NCBI GenBank assembly: GCA_000697665.1
Contig: KL197730.1
Location: forward strand, 101,737-165,736
Length of the DNA: 64,000 bases
DNA from: Jaapia argillacea MUCL 33604
Lineage: Eukaryota > Basidiomycota > Agaricomycetes > Jaapiales > Jaapiaceae
Direction: 5' to 3'
The notes under the pieces were generated by a model. It was not told the origin of the DNA. It saw nothing but the letters and a program-made list of their open reading frames with translations, and made no database searches. Positions 1 through 12,012 of this stretch are shown here, one piece after another. Position 1 is the stretch's first letter. Each line of letters begins with the position of its first letter. Made by a program: the position numbers and the translations under genes.

Positions 1-93
1 TGGCCGAGCGGTCCAAGGCGCCAGACTAAGGTTGTTACAACTGTATGATATCTGGTCTCTTCGGGGGCGTGGGTTCGAATCCCACTCTCATCA
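1..93 (+). tRNA. tRNA-Leu (anticodon AAG), intron-containing, 5' end cut by window
   Basis: The window opens at tRNA position 8; the first seven acceptor bases lie outside it. The T-arm is perfect (GTGGG/CCCAC around TTCGAAT, 69-85). The 3' acceptor strand TCTCATC plus discriminator A is at 86-93, so the missing 5' strand should read GATGAGA. The anticodon stem CCAGA/TCTGG encloses CTAAGG followed by an intron of about 18 nt, giving anticodon AAG at 28-30, which reads leucine CUU/CUC codons. A short variable arm fits a class II leucine tRNA. The intron sits after position 37, as is usual for nuclear tRNA introns. Confidence 0.9.
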
Positions 94-97
94 TATG

Positions 98-102
98 TTT
101 TT
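98..102 (+). terminator. RNA polymerase III T-run terminator of the tRNA-Leu
   Basis: A run of five T starts four bases after the discriminator base, the usual Pol III stop signal. From here to 487 I see no gene. Confidence 0.6.
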
Positions 103-487
103 GTTTTGTCAGCTTGCTTTTGACATAGCTTATTCTTTTTTTGTGTTACAACCTTGGAATTGCAACTCAACCCAATATAATGTACTATACAGTAGATATT
201 ATCATTTCTATACACACATTTACCCAGAAGTTAGAACATCTCAGACCACTCACTTCTTAATGAACACATATGTGGGTCTTTAGCATGATTGCATGATTGC
301 ATGCCCAACTGGCGTAATTTAAAGATAAAATTCTACCTAAGCTGTATCAACCAAGTATCCAGCCCTCTATCATGTCGTCAAGTGGCCATAGGCCAGACCG
401 TCAAGAGTAAGTACGCTACTTCTCGGATTCAACGACTTGGCAGGATAAGGCTCGAGTCCTCGCGCCGATGGCGGTTGTCGGGAACGA

Positions 488-3269
488 TCACTCTCCGCCA
501 TGAGAGCTGGCCACATCACTACTCGCATCCTCTTCCATCTGCTCATCTGCCTGCGCAATTTTGGGAGGAACGGAAACTGCGGCAACATCGGCTGGCTTCT
601 TCGCCTGTGAGGTTTTCCACGCGTGGGCCATCTGTAGGAACTTGAACGAAGTCGGGTGAGCTTCGCGTTCGTCGTCGGGGAATGAAATAACATGTTCTGT
701 AAGGAGTGAGCCCTAGTTCGATAATGGAGAGAAAGGGATCGGTACCTTCCACCAACTGTCCAGTCTCCTCGTCTGTCCGCCGTTTCCTGGTGGTGATGGG
801 CATCATACCCTGCACCTTCGCCAGACCAGTCTGGGAGCCGCGTTCCCTCTCGAAAGTCTCCCAATGTTTCAGGAGCACGACACGCTGTTCAAAAATGATG
901 AGATTAAAGTTGACGAACGGGAAGATGTAATGCATACCTCGTCCTTCAGACCCTTGTTCTTCAAGTCCTTATATGCTCGCTCGTACACCTGACGCGCGAG
1001 GTCTGGATCGCCCTCCACCATCTTGACTTCCGCTTCTTCATCATCCTCTCCCTCGTCTTCTCGTTGTGCCCGAGGAATCGGAATTGGTTCGGCTTCAAAA
1101 GCGGCGTAAGACATCCAAACTTTGACGTGGCCACTGAGGGCGACGAGGCGTTCGAACAGAGCGCGAGCCTTTTCCCGCTCACCCTCATCGATCTCAAAAT
1201 CGATGTAGGCCTTCCAGAGGAGTTCAGGCATGGACAAGGGAGACTGGGCGACACCAAGCTCGAAGATCGCGCGAGTACGGTTGAAATCTTCGAGCTGTGT
1301 CTCGAGCTCTGAAAACTTGATCCAAGCCGCGGAGTTGGTAGGGTCAAACTAAGATCGAGTCTCAGGATCAGATTTTGAGAGACGATGACCACGACATACC
1401 TCGAGATACTTTTCATACAGAGTTCGAACACGATCGAATTCTCGCAGCTGAAATCAGAGCCGTGAGTGCGAGATCACGTGGGAATGAAAGGACACGAACA
1501 TCTAGTTCGAGTTGGATATATCCCTTGAACAGCGCCTCCTTCGGACATATCCCAATGGCTGCTCCCAATATCTTGCGAGCGGCAGGTAGATCCAACTGAC
1601 GAACTTCAAACCGAGCGAACATTATCCACAACTTGGCAAAGGTGAATTGCTTGTGAGGCACCAACTTTATCGCCGTCTGATAAATCTGCCGCGCCCGGGC
1701 ATAGTCCTGAACGAAGTTAGATAGGGCGCTGAAGTGTTCAGACACGGATGGTCCATACCTTTGATTCGATCTCCTCGAAAAGCGCGTAATACAACCACAG
1801 GAATATGTACCTCCGCCAATGCCGCTTCTCATGACCCGGCGGTACCTGCGCCACCGCTCGTTCATACACCTCCCGAACGCGACTATACGCAGCCTGCTCC
1901 TCCTCGGCAGTGGCACCTTCCTCTACCAAATCACTCACGGCACCTTCTTCCAGTCGGGCATAGTCGAACCACACATCGTAATTGCGACCATCGTGAGCCA
2001 GTTCTTCTTCGTACTGTATGCGTCGCTTTCCGATGACGGTAGATTCGAGGGAAGTGCGGGTGCCGTGTTGTTTCTCAAACTTTGTGTAAGCAGCGTAGAG
2101 AGATCCGGATTTCGAGCGGGGGAGGCGGGACAGGGCAAACTAGAAGAAGGCGTCAGATGTATGCGGAGAAAGGATTGATGAGGACACACCTTGTAGATGA
2201 CCCTCGCACGTTCATACTCCTTCAGCCGAGTCTCCATGCGAGCAAACGCATTAAATACGGCCTGGGCCTTCTCCACCTGCTGCTCGTCATCTCCAAAGAA
2301 CTCCAGTGCCGTCTGAAACACTTCCCTGGCCTTGTCCAACCTCCCTCTCTCCTCCTCAAACTTTCCCCATTTGACCCACACCCTCGGCTCGGGCCTCACC
2401 CCCACCCATCTCTCATAGATGGTACTGACTCGGTCGAGCTCATTATAACGCTCTTCCATCTTGATGTAGGCTTGCCACGCCTTGTCGTCTGGTTCCCATT
2501 GCATCCATCGCTCAAACACTTGACGTGCGCCAGGGATATTTTGCAAGAGTTCTTCTAGGTAGACGTACTTGTACCAGAGCTGGTCGACGCGGGGGAGGAG
2601 AGTTACGGCACGATCAAAGAGATTGCGTGAATGTTGGACATTGCGGGATTTGAGTTCCATTTCGGTGTAGCTGAGCCATAGCTGGACACTACGGGGGTCG
2701 ACGTCGAGGGCACGTTCAAAGACGGAGCGTGATCGAGCAAACTCATTTTGACTAGCCTAAGCAATAAGTCAGTTGGAATGGTCAGATGCACGATGGGGGC
2801 ATCACGTACCTCCCAGTTGGCATACTGGAGCCATTCTTTGCTGTAACGGCGAAATTGAATGTCAGTGCCAAACCGAAGGAGAGACGGAAGTGATACGAAC
2901 ATGTTGCCTCTTGTCCTGCGAATACGCTCTTCGTACTCCTTTCTTTTCCGACCTCTGTACTCATGGAGCTCCTCAAAGTCTTCAACTCGCTGTTTTGGCG
3001 CGCGAAACTGACTTTCTTGTCGCTCTTGAGCCTGCAGGTCAAAAGGTGGTCAGAGCATGAAAATTGCAGAGTCAAGGGTCGCACCTCTCGTAGGAGTTGC
3101 TCGGCTGTGATCTATGGGTGATTGGGTGAGTAGACTTGGAAATTGGATGAGTCAAACAAGATACCTGGATGGCAGCTGGAGCCCTATTTTTGACGCTGGA
3201 AGGGGGTCAGATGCAGAGCAAAGATGATAAACAAGGACGAACAGACCGAGGAGCCCTTCCGTCCTGCAT
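488..3269 (-). CDS. clf1: Pre-mRNA-splicing factor Clf1 / crooked-neck (HAT-repeat protein)
   Basis: Spliced gene for the spliceosomal scaffold Clf1/CRNKL1/Syf3, a member of the Prp19 (NineTeen) complex in the nucleus. The translation starts [18 protein letters not shown], the signature N-terminus of the family. It then runs through many HAT (TPR-like) repeats with W-x3-Y/F-x2-E spacing, for example around 1950-2660 ([30 protein letters not shown]). The C-terminus carries [16 protein letters not shown] and ends in an acidic tail [10 protein letters not shown]...SHGGE; stop at 488-490. The start ATG at 3267-3269 is followed by three micro-exons: 3247-3269, 3165-3195 and 3085-3111. All join in frame with GT-AG introns of 51-53 nt. 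The gene is divergent from rad6 with 188 bp between start codons. Family assignment is secure; internal exon ends after the fourth exon were not all checked. Confidence 0.93.
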
Positions 3270-3457
3270 ATTGTTGGGCGGCCGTACAGTCAGAGGTAAT
3301 TGTAGTTGGACGTGGAGGCTAAAGAGGACAGGCTTCACGTGATCTGCGGTGATTGTTGTGCGTGGCTTTGGGCTGCTGCTTCAAGCTTGTCACCCCACCA
3401 CCATCCCGATATCAACGTTTACGACTTTCCTTTGCCCTACAACCACAACTCGACACA
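3270..3457. promoter_or_regulatory. Shared divergent promoter interval, clf1 / ubc2
   Basis: Only 188 bp separate the two start codons, so both core promoters must lie here or within transcribed leaders. I see no clear TATA box. A pyrimidine-rich stretch precedes the ubc2 start, as expected for a TATA-less housekeeping promoter. Function is inferred from position. Confidence 0.4.
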
Positions 3458-4059
3458 ATGGTACGCATCTCAGCTGCAGAATATGCCTGTGCTGACCGCA
3501 GCCCTAGTCTACCAACTGCAGGAGACGGCTCATCCGCGACTTCAAACGCCTTTCTACAGATCCCCCAAGCGGCATCTCGGGCAGCCCATGTCCAGACAAT
3601 ATCATGCTATGGAACGCAGTCATATTCGGTCCAGGTATCTTTCATCTCGCCCTCTCCTCGATCCTCACAACCTCATATTCAACCCTTGCAGCCGATACCC
3701 CTTTCGAGGACGGGACTTTCAGACTCCTCCTCACCTTTGACGAGTCATACCCAAACAAACCTCCGACAGTAAAGTTCCTCTCACGCATGTTCCACCCGAA
3801 CGTCTACGCCAATGGTGAACTATGCCTCGACATTCTCCAAAATCGTTGGTCCCCTACATATGACGTAGCCGCAATTCTTACTTCCATACAAAGTCTCTTG
3901 CACGACCCGAATCCAAACAGTCCTGCAAACGCAGAAGCCGCTCAGCTCTACCGAGAAAATATGAAAGAGTATGTCAGGAGGGTCAAGGAGACCGTCGAGG
4001 AGAGTTGGCTAGATCCAGAGGAAAAGGACGCCATGGACCAAGATGGAGGATCGCAGTAG
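3458..4059 (+). CDS. ubc2: Ubiquitin-conjugating enzyme E2 Rad6/Ubc2
   Basis: Three exons: 3458-3460, 3508-3634 and 3692-4059, giving about 165 residues, the usual size. The first exon is only the ATG. Splicing over 3461-3507 (GTACGC...CCTAG, branch-like CTGAC) gives [16 protein letters not shown], the conserved Rad6 N-terminus. The E2 fold is complete: PNKPPTVKF, then [16 protein letters not shown] with the catalytic cysteine, then [16 protein letters not shown]. It ends in a short acidic tail, [15 protein letters not shown]. Rad6 mono-ubiquitinates histone H2B with Bre1 and PCNA with Rad18, and acts in the N-degron pathway with Ubr1. It is nuclear and cytosolic. Very high confidence. Confidence 0.96.
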
Positions 4060-4567
4060 TGGACCACGGAGGATCGCCCTTGGTTGGCCATGTTTTCCGC
4101 GTCCCGATGCACTCAACCCGCACCTTCGTTATCGATCTTGTCCGGCTTTCTCGCACCATCCTTGGATCGACTGGTAAACCTGTTCGACCATCTCGTGAGT
4201 CTTGCCAATCCGCATCCACCACTCTTGCTCATATCTTGTTCCAATCACCCAGCTCCAGCTAGCTAGAGAGCACAACGGACTCTGCTTCACCAACAGCAAA
4301 AGCAATCCTTATTGATTGGTTTAATCCACTACCCTACGTCCGTTTTCAATACGCTCTGACATTGTACCTCCTTTCATATTACCACACGACTCGATTGAAT
4401 GAACTTTTGTATAATGATTCCGCAGCGCTACATATAACATGACGGAACATCAACTACATGAATGGCTACAAGTGACGAAAGTGATGTCCATAAAAATAAT
4501 CATAACGATTTATGTAGGAAATGGAAACATGAGAGTACAAGGGTGAACGCGCCAATGATCTGGGGTC
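4060..4567. other. Convergent intergenic interval
   Basis: 3' ends of ubc2 (+) and the following minus-strand gene face each other. I see no additional gene, RNA or repeat here. Confidence 0.5.
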
Positions 4568-7012
4568 TCAGGACGGCACTCGTCCTGGGGGATTATACAC
4601 GACAGAAGTTCGTGGCGGGGTGCTGTGGGCCAGTGGGGGATACAATGCAGCGACATGTGGGGGTGTAGTGTCCGGAGTAAAAGGTGCGAAATGGGTTTGC
4701 TTCTTATATCCCGCAGGAGTGAATTGAAGCACAGGTGTACGCCTTAGCGGGGGTGGTGTCACAGCGTCCGTCAGAGGCCAAGCAGGATACGATGGTAGGC
4801 GTTGGGGTGGGTGTTGAGGACTATGGAGGATGATTGTCTGCGATCGATCCATCGGAATGGATACTCCAGACGTAGTAGCGCGTGTCGTGGTATTGATGTT
4901 TGAAGTCGCAGGGCTGGAATGACGTTCGACAAGGGTTGAGTGGTGATACAAGGAACGTGAAATAAAGAGCGTACAAAGAGTGTGCGTCGCGGTTGACATT
5001 GGGATACGACTGGCCAAATGTATACTGAAGAAGTTCGATATGCTTCTCCGTCATCGTCAAGGGCGCTACGCCATTCGCAATCCCGTCCACAACATCGTTG
5101 TCATCCATGATCGTCACTCCCTCACTCCCATCGCTGGTGTTCGTACCAGAGCAAGACAAGAACTCGTCCTCGACCGACAAAGGGGACGCACATCTCTCAA
5201 CGATCCTGGCCAACTCGAAGGTAGGTCCCTGCTTCAGCACTGGCGTCCTCTTGGAGATATTAGTCAACAGGTCCGCAAGTAAAGTGTTGATCTTTTGCAG
5301 CTTCGCCGAAAGCTTCTCTTCCACAGTACGTTTCTTTTGCAACTCCAAGAACAGCGACGCCACAGCTAAACCAGATGACCTCCTAGCCACTCCAAGTTCT
5401 TTAGAGAGCGAGACGACAGACTCTTCGGCAGTTCGGACGCGAAGAAACAGTCGCTTGTGCTTCGTGATGGTCGTTTCGTGAGTTGTCTTCAGAGACTTGT
5501 ATCGACGAACAAGTTCCTGGCCTTGGACACGGCTTTGAGTGAGAGAACGAGACAAGAGCGCGATGGCGATCCCAGCCGAACGGGTGTCCAATTCATGCTC
5601 CACCTCCTGAACGTCGACGAGATCGATCAAGATCTCGCACTGTTCGCACATCTGCGTCAAGAATTGATGTAATAGTGCCATAGCTATGCCAGCAGAGCGG
5701 GTGCTGGACTCCTGTTCTGCAGCCTGAGCATCAGCTTGGCGAACCAGTTCCTTCTGCTTGACAACAAGTTGGTTACATTCGGCGCGCGACGAGTCAAGCA
5801 TCCTAGAAAGACCACGCCTCTGAGAAGTCACCATGGCCAGAAGCTGACCCATGTTGTGAGCTTGAGTATAGAACCCTTGAGCTTGTCGGCTGAAGTAGAA
5901 GGCGAGTCGCCAAAGCACCATTAAGGCCATAAGAAACTTGCGCTCCCTCGTGTCTCGGCGAGTCTTCATCTTTATCCTGTACATCAAGAATTCTCGAGCA
6001 GCGTTCTTCCGGGAAGCGATAGACTCTTCAAGGCGCGATCGAAGTTCTAGGACAGTCGAAGTACTGGCGTCGTACATGGCTTCGACATCGAGGAGCTGTT
6101 GTTGAAGACATATGTTAGAATCCTCGAGCTGGGAGGTGTGGTCGGCAAACTTGACAAGGCCCCGAGCCAGTCCAAGTCGGAACTGTTGGTCGTCCTCTAT
6201 GTGGCGCCTGAAGAACGCCTTTTGACTAGTGAGGATACGAAGGAACTTGATAAGAACGAAGGCGCCCTTGATTTGGATGACTCGGACACGGGACTTGAGA
6301 CGGGCGAGTTCCGTTTCGCGATGTCGTAGCCTCTGAACTTCGATTTGGACTTGAGAAGTTTTGCGCTGTTCCTGGGTAAGACGCCTTTCGAGGCGGGTGT
6401 TATGATCCTGGAGTGTTATTGCAGTTTCTTCCAAGACGGCATGGCGTTGTTTGGCCATCGCCAAGGATTCTGTCCAAAGATCAAAGTATTTCCCGGCGTC
6501 CACCTGCATGACGGGTGCCGTCAATGACACACCCATGTATATATGCGATGAAATGCTCACATTGAGAAGCAAAGATATCGAGTCGAGGTATATGTGAGTC
6601 GGTGGCACCTCCAATACACCACCTGACGCTAAGCATGACATGGCAACTTGGAGGAGCGAGCAACAGATCTCGAAGGCGATATACAAAAGTAGTCGCAGCA
6701 GTCGGAACTTTGGTCGAGTGTCCTTTGAAAGAAGCGAGTCAGCATCAGAGGTGACTGTATGCTGGTGCCAAAAAATATGGAGTTGAAGAGCACCTTCGCC
6801 CTCAGCGATGACAAGTCAATGGCTACGAGAAGACTGAAGGCCATCATGTTCCAAGAGAGGGACATGGACATTTTTGGGAGGTATCCAGGGTGTAATAGCA
6901 AGATGGAACAAGTGTTACAAGAAAGGGGTTACAGTGGCGAGAAAGAGAGGGACCACGGCAGGACGTCGGACTTGACCGAGGCGGTTTTGGCAGTCGTGCG
7001 CTTTACTCCCAT
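4568..7012 (-). CDS. Coiled-coil protein with N-terminal hydrophobic segments, function unknown
   Basis: A long continuous reading (4990-6680) is rich in coiled-coil heptads, for example HNTRLERRLTQEQRKTSQVQ and ATAEESVVSLSKELGVARR-like stretches, with two related blocks, TRSAGIAMALLHQFLTQ and TRSAGIAIALLSRSLTQ. At the N-terminus an intron of about 73 nt (GTGCTC...CAAAG) joins SSLRAK to DTRPKFRLLRLLLYIAFEI, followed by CCSLLQVAMSCLA, a likely membrane helix. At the C-terminus a 69-nt intron (GTACGC...TTCCAG near 4920-4985) switches frame into a proline/threonine-rich tail ending YNPPGRVPS; stop at 4568. The ATG at 7012 requires one further inferred intron; an alternative start is at 6901. I do not recognise the family. 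A filament- or membrane-tethered structural role would be a guess. Confidence 0.6.
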
Positions 7013-8092
7013 GCCACGATCTCCATCCCCTCCATCGCAGGCTGTTCACGCTGCGCACAACAACACGCCCGCCCGGCGCCCACTTCAATTCGTCCCACTC
7101 CCATGTCAGGCTAAGTATCAGGCTGGGACCAACCTGCTAGGTTATATATATCAAGTTATGTATAGAATATCGGGTCAAGAAGATGTGGGCGACGGAAATA
7201 GCACCGTACGTTCACGCTCATGTGGATAGTTAATAATAATAATGATCAGTCTGCAGGCAAGCAGGAGTTCGGTGTTTCCCTGGCTATTCCGAGTGCATTG
7301 TCCCAATCTAAACTCGGCTTTCCCCAGTCCGCCACGAACGTAGTGAAGCCTAGTGAAGTATCTTTCTATGGTGCGTCCATATCTGTGCCCTAGACCCATC
7401 ACACTCTACGGTTCAATACAGAGTTTTCTTGATGATGACGTGCAGACAATCAGCAGTGGCTTGCAATTGCGCTGGTGGCCCGTCCATCATCCAGTTTCCT
7501 CCACGTTGTTCAAGACATACGAGGGGGGTTGTCAGTGAGTAGCATTGCCCCTAGTATTCATGGTATATTTGAGTAGGAGATGTTGCATGATACGTTTTAT
7601 AGAAGGTAAGTAAGCCATCATATCGAGATTGGCGTGTAGCTATGGATCTGTCGATTCTACCTCAAGCTACGAGACTTTCATTCTCCCTGTTGCTCCTCTC
7701 TTGCTGCAATGGACACTGACAATTTCATAGGGGCTATTGTAGCTCATCAACCTGATAATACTGGGATGCAAATTCAAACCCACCCAAACACCTCGCCTTC
7801 TCAGCATGATGCGTGGTCACCCAGCCTTGAACGCAGCATGTTATTACCACATCATTTTGCTGAATCCCTCCCTGCCGCTGACCAGACTGATAAAGATAGG
7901 AAAAGGACGGTACGATGTTGGATAGGCGCCTTAGGTTAGGGTCGAATATATTACGTAAATGTGAATTTGGGACTTGTCTTGTTCCATCGATCTTTGAGCG
8001 CTTGAACTGTTGTGCTGATTGTCGCGCTGTGCTCAACGTCTTGTCTTCGCCACGGCTTCCAAGCCAAACGTCTGATTCTCCCCGCAAAATCA
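7013..8092. other. Intergenic interval, no gene recognised
   Basis: About 1.1 kb between divergent genes. Short open frames exist on both strands but none shows family resemblance or convincing splice structure. A small A/T-rich run (TTAATAATAATAATG) lies near 7230. Confidence 0.4.
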
Positions 8093-9983
8093 ATGTCAAC
8101 CCTGACATTCCATCTCGATGCCCTGGCTTCCACCTCCACATTCAGCCCAAGACTAGGCAGAGTCATACTATCCCGCCCCGATGATTCCACCGCAACAGAC
8201 ATAGAAACACCCGGTCCGATAACTGCAACTTCTCGAGGCATCGTTCCCCATCTGTCACGAGACAATCTCAGGGCGACGAATGCAATCCGCTGGGTGCACA
8301 TCCCATTCGAAAGTTTGTAAGATTCACCGTCTCTCTCAGTCGATTGTTACATTACTCACCTCACTTTACTTTTGGTCTTCACTAGCCTCGACCGCAACCC
8401 CCCAATTCTTACGGCGGTAGGAGGTCCATTCCCCCTTCACACCTTCCTCGGCTATTCGCCGTCCAAGAACGTCATCTCCCTTTCCCTCCGAGACCCATTT
8501 GATGGCAGAGAGATGCCACCAAACTCTAATAAGCACGTTTCAGCAAACTGCATAAGAGGTGTTCGGAAGGTGCGCGGGCCTCTTTATCAAATTTTCCATC
8601 CCTCTGACTCCCTTTCAATGCGGATAGGTTGATCAGTCCACGTGGCGCTCATATTACGAGACCTGCCAACCAGACCTTGTAGTCGCTCTCACCGACACCC
8701 CATACACCCCTCCTCCCCACTCGCAGAAACGCCTCACAAAGAGCATAGAACGTTCCATAGCATGGCTCGGAGATACCCTTCGCTCTTCTCCTCCAGTCTC
8801 AGGTCCGAATACTCCCTCTTCTCCGAGTCAATTCTACGCTGTTCCGAAGAACATACTGGTCCATATGGCAGGGGGCACGAGTGTCCCTGCCCGGGAAGCC
8901 TTCTCCGCAGGTCTAACTGAAAAACTCTACGGAAAAGAAGCTCAAGCCATACACCCACTCCCAACGCTCGATGAGGGCGTTTGTGGTTATACGTTCGACC
9001 TCGTGCCCCTCCGCACATCCCTCACCGCCCACCAATCAGATCAATCAGAAACCGAGGGTCAGCTAACCCCGACTTCTGCACCACCTCCCCGCGCACGACG
9101 ACCGCCAAACTCTACTCCCCTCCTAGGCGCTATAAACTCGTTCACGCCTCATCCAGAGCTGTGTTCGCTCACACTCTCCTTAATTCCCCTCCTCCGCGCT
9201 TCCCTCGGATCGCTCCCTCCCACTAAACCCCGGATCGTCAACTCTGCTCTATCACCACATGAGATCCTTCAGATGATCCGAGATGTTGGGATAGATCTAT
9301 TTGACTCCCATTGGGCGCAGAGGGCAGCAGATATTGGTGTTGCTCTGGATTTCACGTTCCCAGTGCCGGAGGGGCATCTTTCAGTAGCCGGCGGTGCAGT
9401 AACGGGTGGAGAGGAGGGTCCGCGACGTCAATCAGATGGCAAAATCAACATTGGACATAATCTCTATGATGAGGCGTACAAGAACGACTACAGCCGTCTC
9501 TCTTCCAGCTTCCTTGACGGTCTCTCGTCTTCAACCTCCGCCGTCAACCCCACCACCCCACTTGTACCGGTTTGCCCTTGTATCGCCTGCTCACCCCTCA
9601 CCCCATCCTCGACGAACTCTCATAGCACAATCGATATCCTTAACTTTACACCCGACACACTTCAGCCACCTTTCACACGCTCCTACCTCCACCACCTCCT
9701 TCACACCCACGAAATGTCGTCACACTCGCTCTTAACTTCACACAACCTCTCGGTACTATCGGCCTTCTTCTCAGGCATCCGCTTGACGTTGAAAGACGGT
9801 GGAGTGGAACACTTCAGTCGGGAGGTGGAAAGGTTTACTCAGGTTTACGATGCGGATATGAGAATCTTTGACGAAGCTAGGTTGTGCTGGGCTGAAGTTG
9901 AGTTGGCTAGAGGGAAGGGGAGGTTGGCGAGGGAGAAGGTGAAGCAGGCCGAGTCTAGTTTAGGGACCGCCGTCGAGGTATAA
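8093..9983 (+). CDS. qtrt2: Queuine tRNA-ribosyltransferase accessory subunit 2
   Basis: Non-catalytic partner of QTRT1 in the eukaryotic TGT heterodimer. The enzyme inserts queuine at wobble G34 of tRNAs for Asp, Asn, His and Tyr, at the mitochondrial surface or in the cytosol. Evidence: MSTLTFHLDALAS...FSPRLGRVILSR, TPGPITATSRGIVPHLSRD and AIRWVHIPFESF at the N-terminus; LSLRDPFDGREMPPNS; NIGHNLYDEAYKNDYSRL; and the C-terminal zinc site CPCIACS (C-x-C-x2-C) followed by YLHHLLHTHEM with the histidine ligand. Three exons: intron 1 near 8318-8387 (GTAAGA...CACTAG) and intron 2 ending at the GATAG before 8630, both rejoining in frame. The start was chosen as the first ATG preceding the conserved FHLDA motif. 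It sits 268 bp from the 3' end of the next, convergent gene. Confidence 0.9.
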
Positions 9984-10250
9984 TTCAATTGGTATTACCC
10001 AACAGAAAATCCTGCAGAGTTGGCTTCGGGCGCACGTTTTGTGAAAGGATGCAATCGCAATCTCCGAGTATACTTTACTCATACCGTACAGTACGAAGTT
10101 GGTGTTTTACATAAGGAGCGTAGCTGCGATGTGTACAAGAAACCTCCAAGCCGAGCTCTCCAAGTAATAAAACAAAACACCTCCTATTACAATTGGAAGC
10201 CCTGTCCATCTAGGCCTCCTTTAGCCGATACAAGCCCTACAACCCCATTA

Positions 10251-12012
10251 TCATGAACTCCAAGACTCTACAGAGGTTCGTGGGCGGGGATTAATGATGA
10301 TGTGATCATCAATTTGCGACCGCGTGGGACTGGGGGGCCCTCCAGAACTTCGAGAGGGTTCGGGTATTTTACTCGTCCCTGCGAGCACGTTGGGCGGACT
10401 GCTATACTCAGCCTGAGAATAGACCCTGCAGAAAGGATTAGTCACCCCATCGTGAAGATCGGACAGTCAACTTACGAAGGTAGCGATAGTTGTGTCGTCA
10501 ATTTCGGGTCCGCCGACTCTTCGTCACTGGATTGGCGGAAGGAACGATGGTAGAATACGGAACCGAACATACGACGAGATTGAGATAACAAAGGTCAACA
10601 AAATGATCTGGCTGGATTATAGGAAAAAACATACACAGTACTCTCAGGTACAGCTTGGTCGAGTAAGGAGAGAACCGCTCGGCTGGATGCAATGACGCTA
10701 GAAACGCGAAGGAAGTGTCGGCGAGGTGGCTCCGTCGACAGCGATGTGGGAAGGACTTACGATATCGTGAGGGCAGGACCAATGGCAATAATGTCCATAA
10801 GGGCTAAAACAGCGATGCTCAAGAGGTGCCAGGGCTACAAAGTCAAACAACTCACGACTCAGAGCCATGATGATCAACACCTTTCGGGAAGAGTCAGGTT
10901 CACGGTCAGGCACGCGTCGATCGGGGAAGGTAAAATAACACACCGCTGGGGCGACACTCGCACAAGATGCCACAAAGAAATACCCGATGCCCTGAGTATA
11001 GAGCTTGAGCCACAACTTTGAGGGGCTCCGGTCCCGGGTCAGAGCGACCAAAGTTAAAATAAGGATAACGAGGTCGAAAATGAATGCTGATGGCAGATGA
11101 GATACGGGGAAAAGAACTGGCAAAAAAGATACAACGCACTGTACAAAAATTGGGCTAAAAGTTGAGTGCGATCTGCAAAAATCGCGGTACAAGATAAGGC
11201 CATCGGGTTCCAGACAGCTCTCTGGTGAACCAACGCTACGGGCTGTATTGAGAGGACGCGAGGGCGAAAACAATATTGGCGCTTACTCATGAAAACCAGG
11301 GTCCAGTGGCCGAGTAGTGCCACGTAGAGCACCCCTCGTACCCACTTGTTATGTCTCCAGAGCACCAAGCTGCAAGCAATCGTTCAGTCTGGTGAGGGAA
11401 GCGTCTGCGATCCTGCTCACGTTCTGATCAATAAGTTCAATGTCGCACATGATGCACCGACAGCTCCGGCAAACTAGGTTGCAGATAAGGAACATATTGA
11501 ACCGTAGGTCAAGAGTGGATGGCTCACATTTACGAAGCGGTAGGCAGCTTCGTTTCAGTCAGTACGATCCCAATGGGAGGACAACGCTGTGATACACACC
11601 TGCACAGTTTAATGGGTGCGTGTTGGTGTCAAGACTAACGCTGGGATGACGTTCCATGATAAGCCGCAGCTCGGTAACCATGAGGGGTTTCCACCTACGT
11701 CGTGGCCAAAAGCACAAGGGTGATGTAGCGGCCTATGAAGTAGGGTATCTGCAAGAAAGAAAGATGAGCCCACATCGGAATGATATCGGAGGTACCAACA
11801 TATGCCCATTTGAATGACACCTTGCGAGCCAACAGCGACCATTCAAACCAGAGGGTCTGCAAGTACTCCCAACTGCGAACTATGTCAGCACTGACATCCG
11901 AGGGAGAAGGGCGGGAAAGGGCGCACGTGAAGGCACCTAGCAGAACCAAGTCCATGCGGCCCAAGGCCTGAGCTTGCAGCGCAAGGTGTTGAGGATCAGC
12001 CCAGTTGACCAT
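10251..12012 (-). CDS. Putative seven-helix integral membrane protein (Agaricomycete family)
   Basis: Multi-exon gene matching a large basidiomycete membrane family by pattern. It begins MVNWADPQHLALQAQ, then SWEYLQTLWFEWSLLARK (the family's WEYL-T-x-FEW motif), IPYFIGRYITLVLL, LVLWRHNKWVRGVLYVALLGHW and FDLVILILTLVAL. These are followed by LWLKLYTQGIGYFFVASCASV and SIAVLALMDIIAIGPALTIS, all hydrophobic helices. The cytosolic tail follows RMFGSVFYHRSFRQSSDE, and after a GTAAGT intron the last exon ends with INPRPRTSVESWSS; stop at 10251-10253. Several exon joins are inferred. Family members are widespread and lack an established function. The gene converges on qtrt2. Confidence 0.65.
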
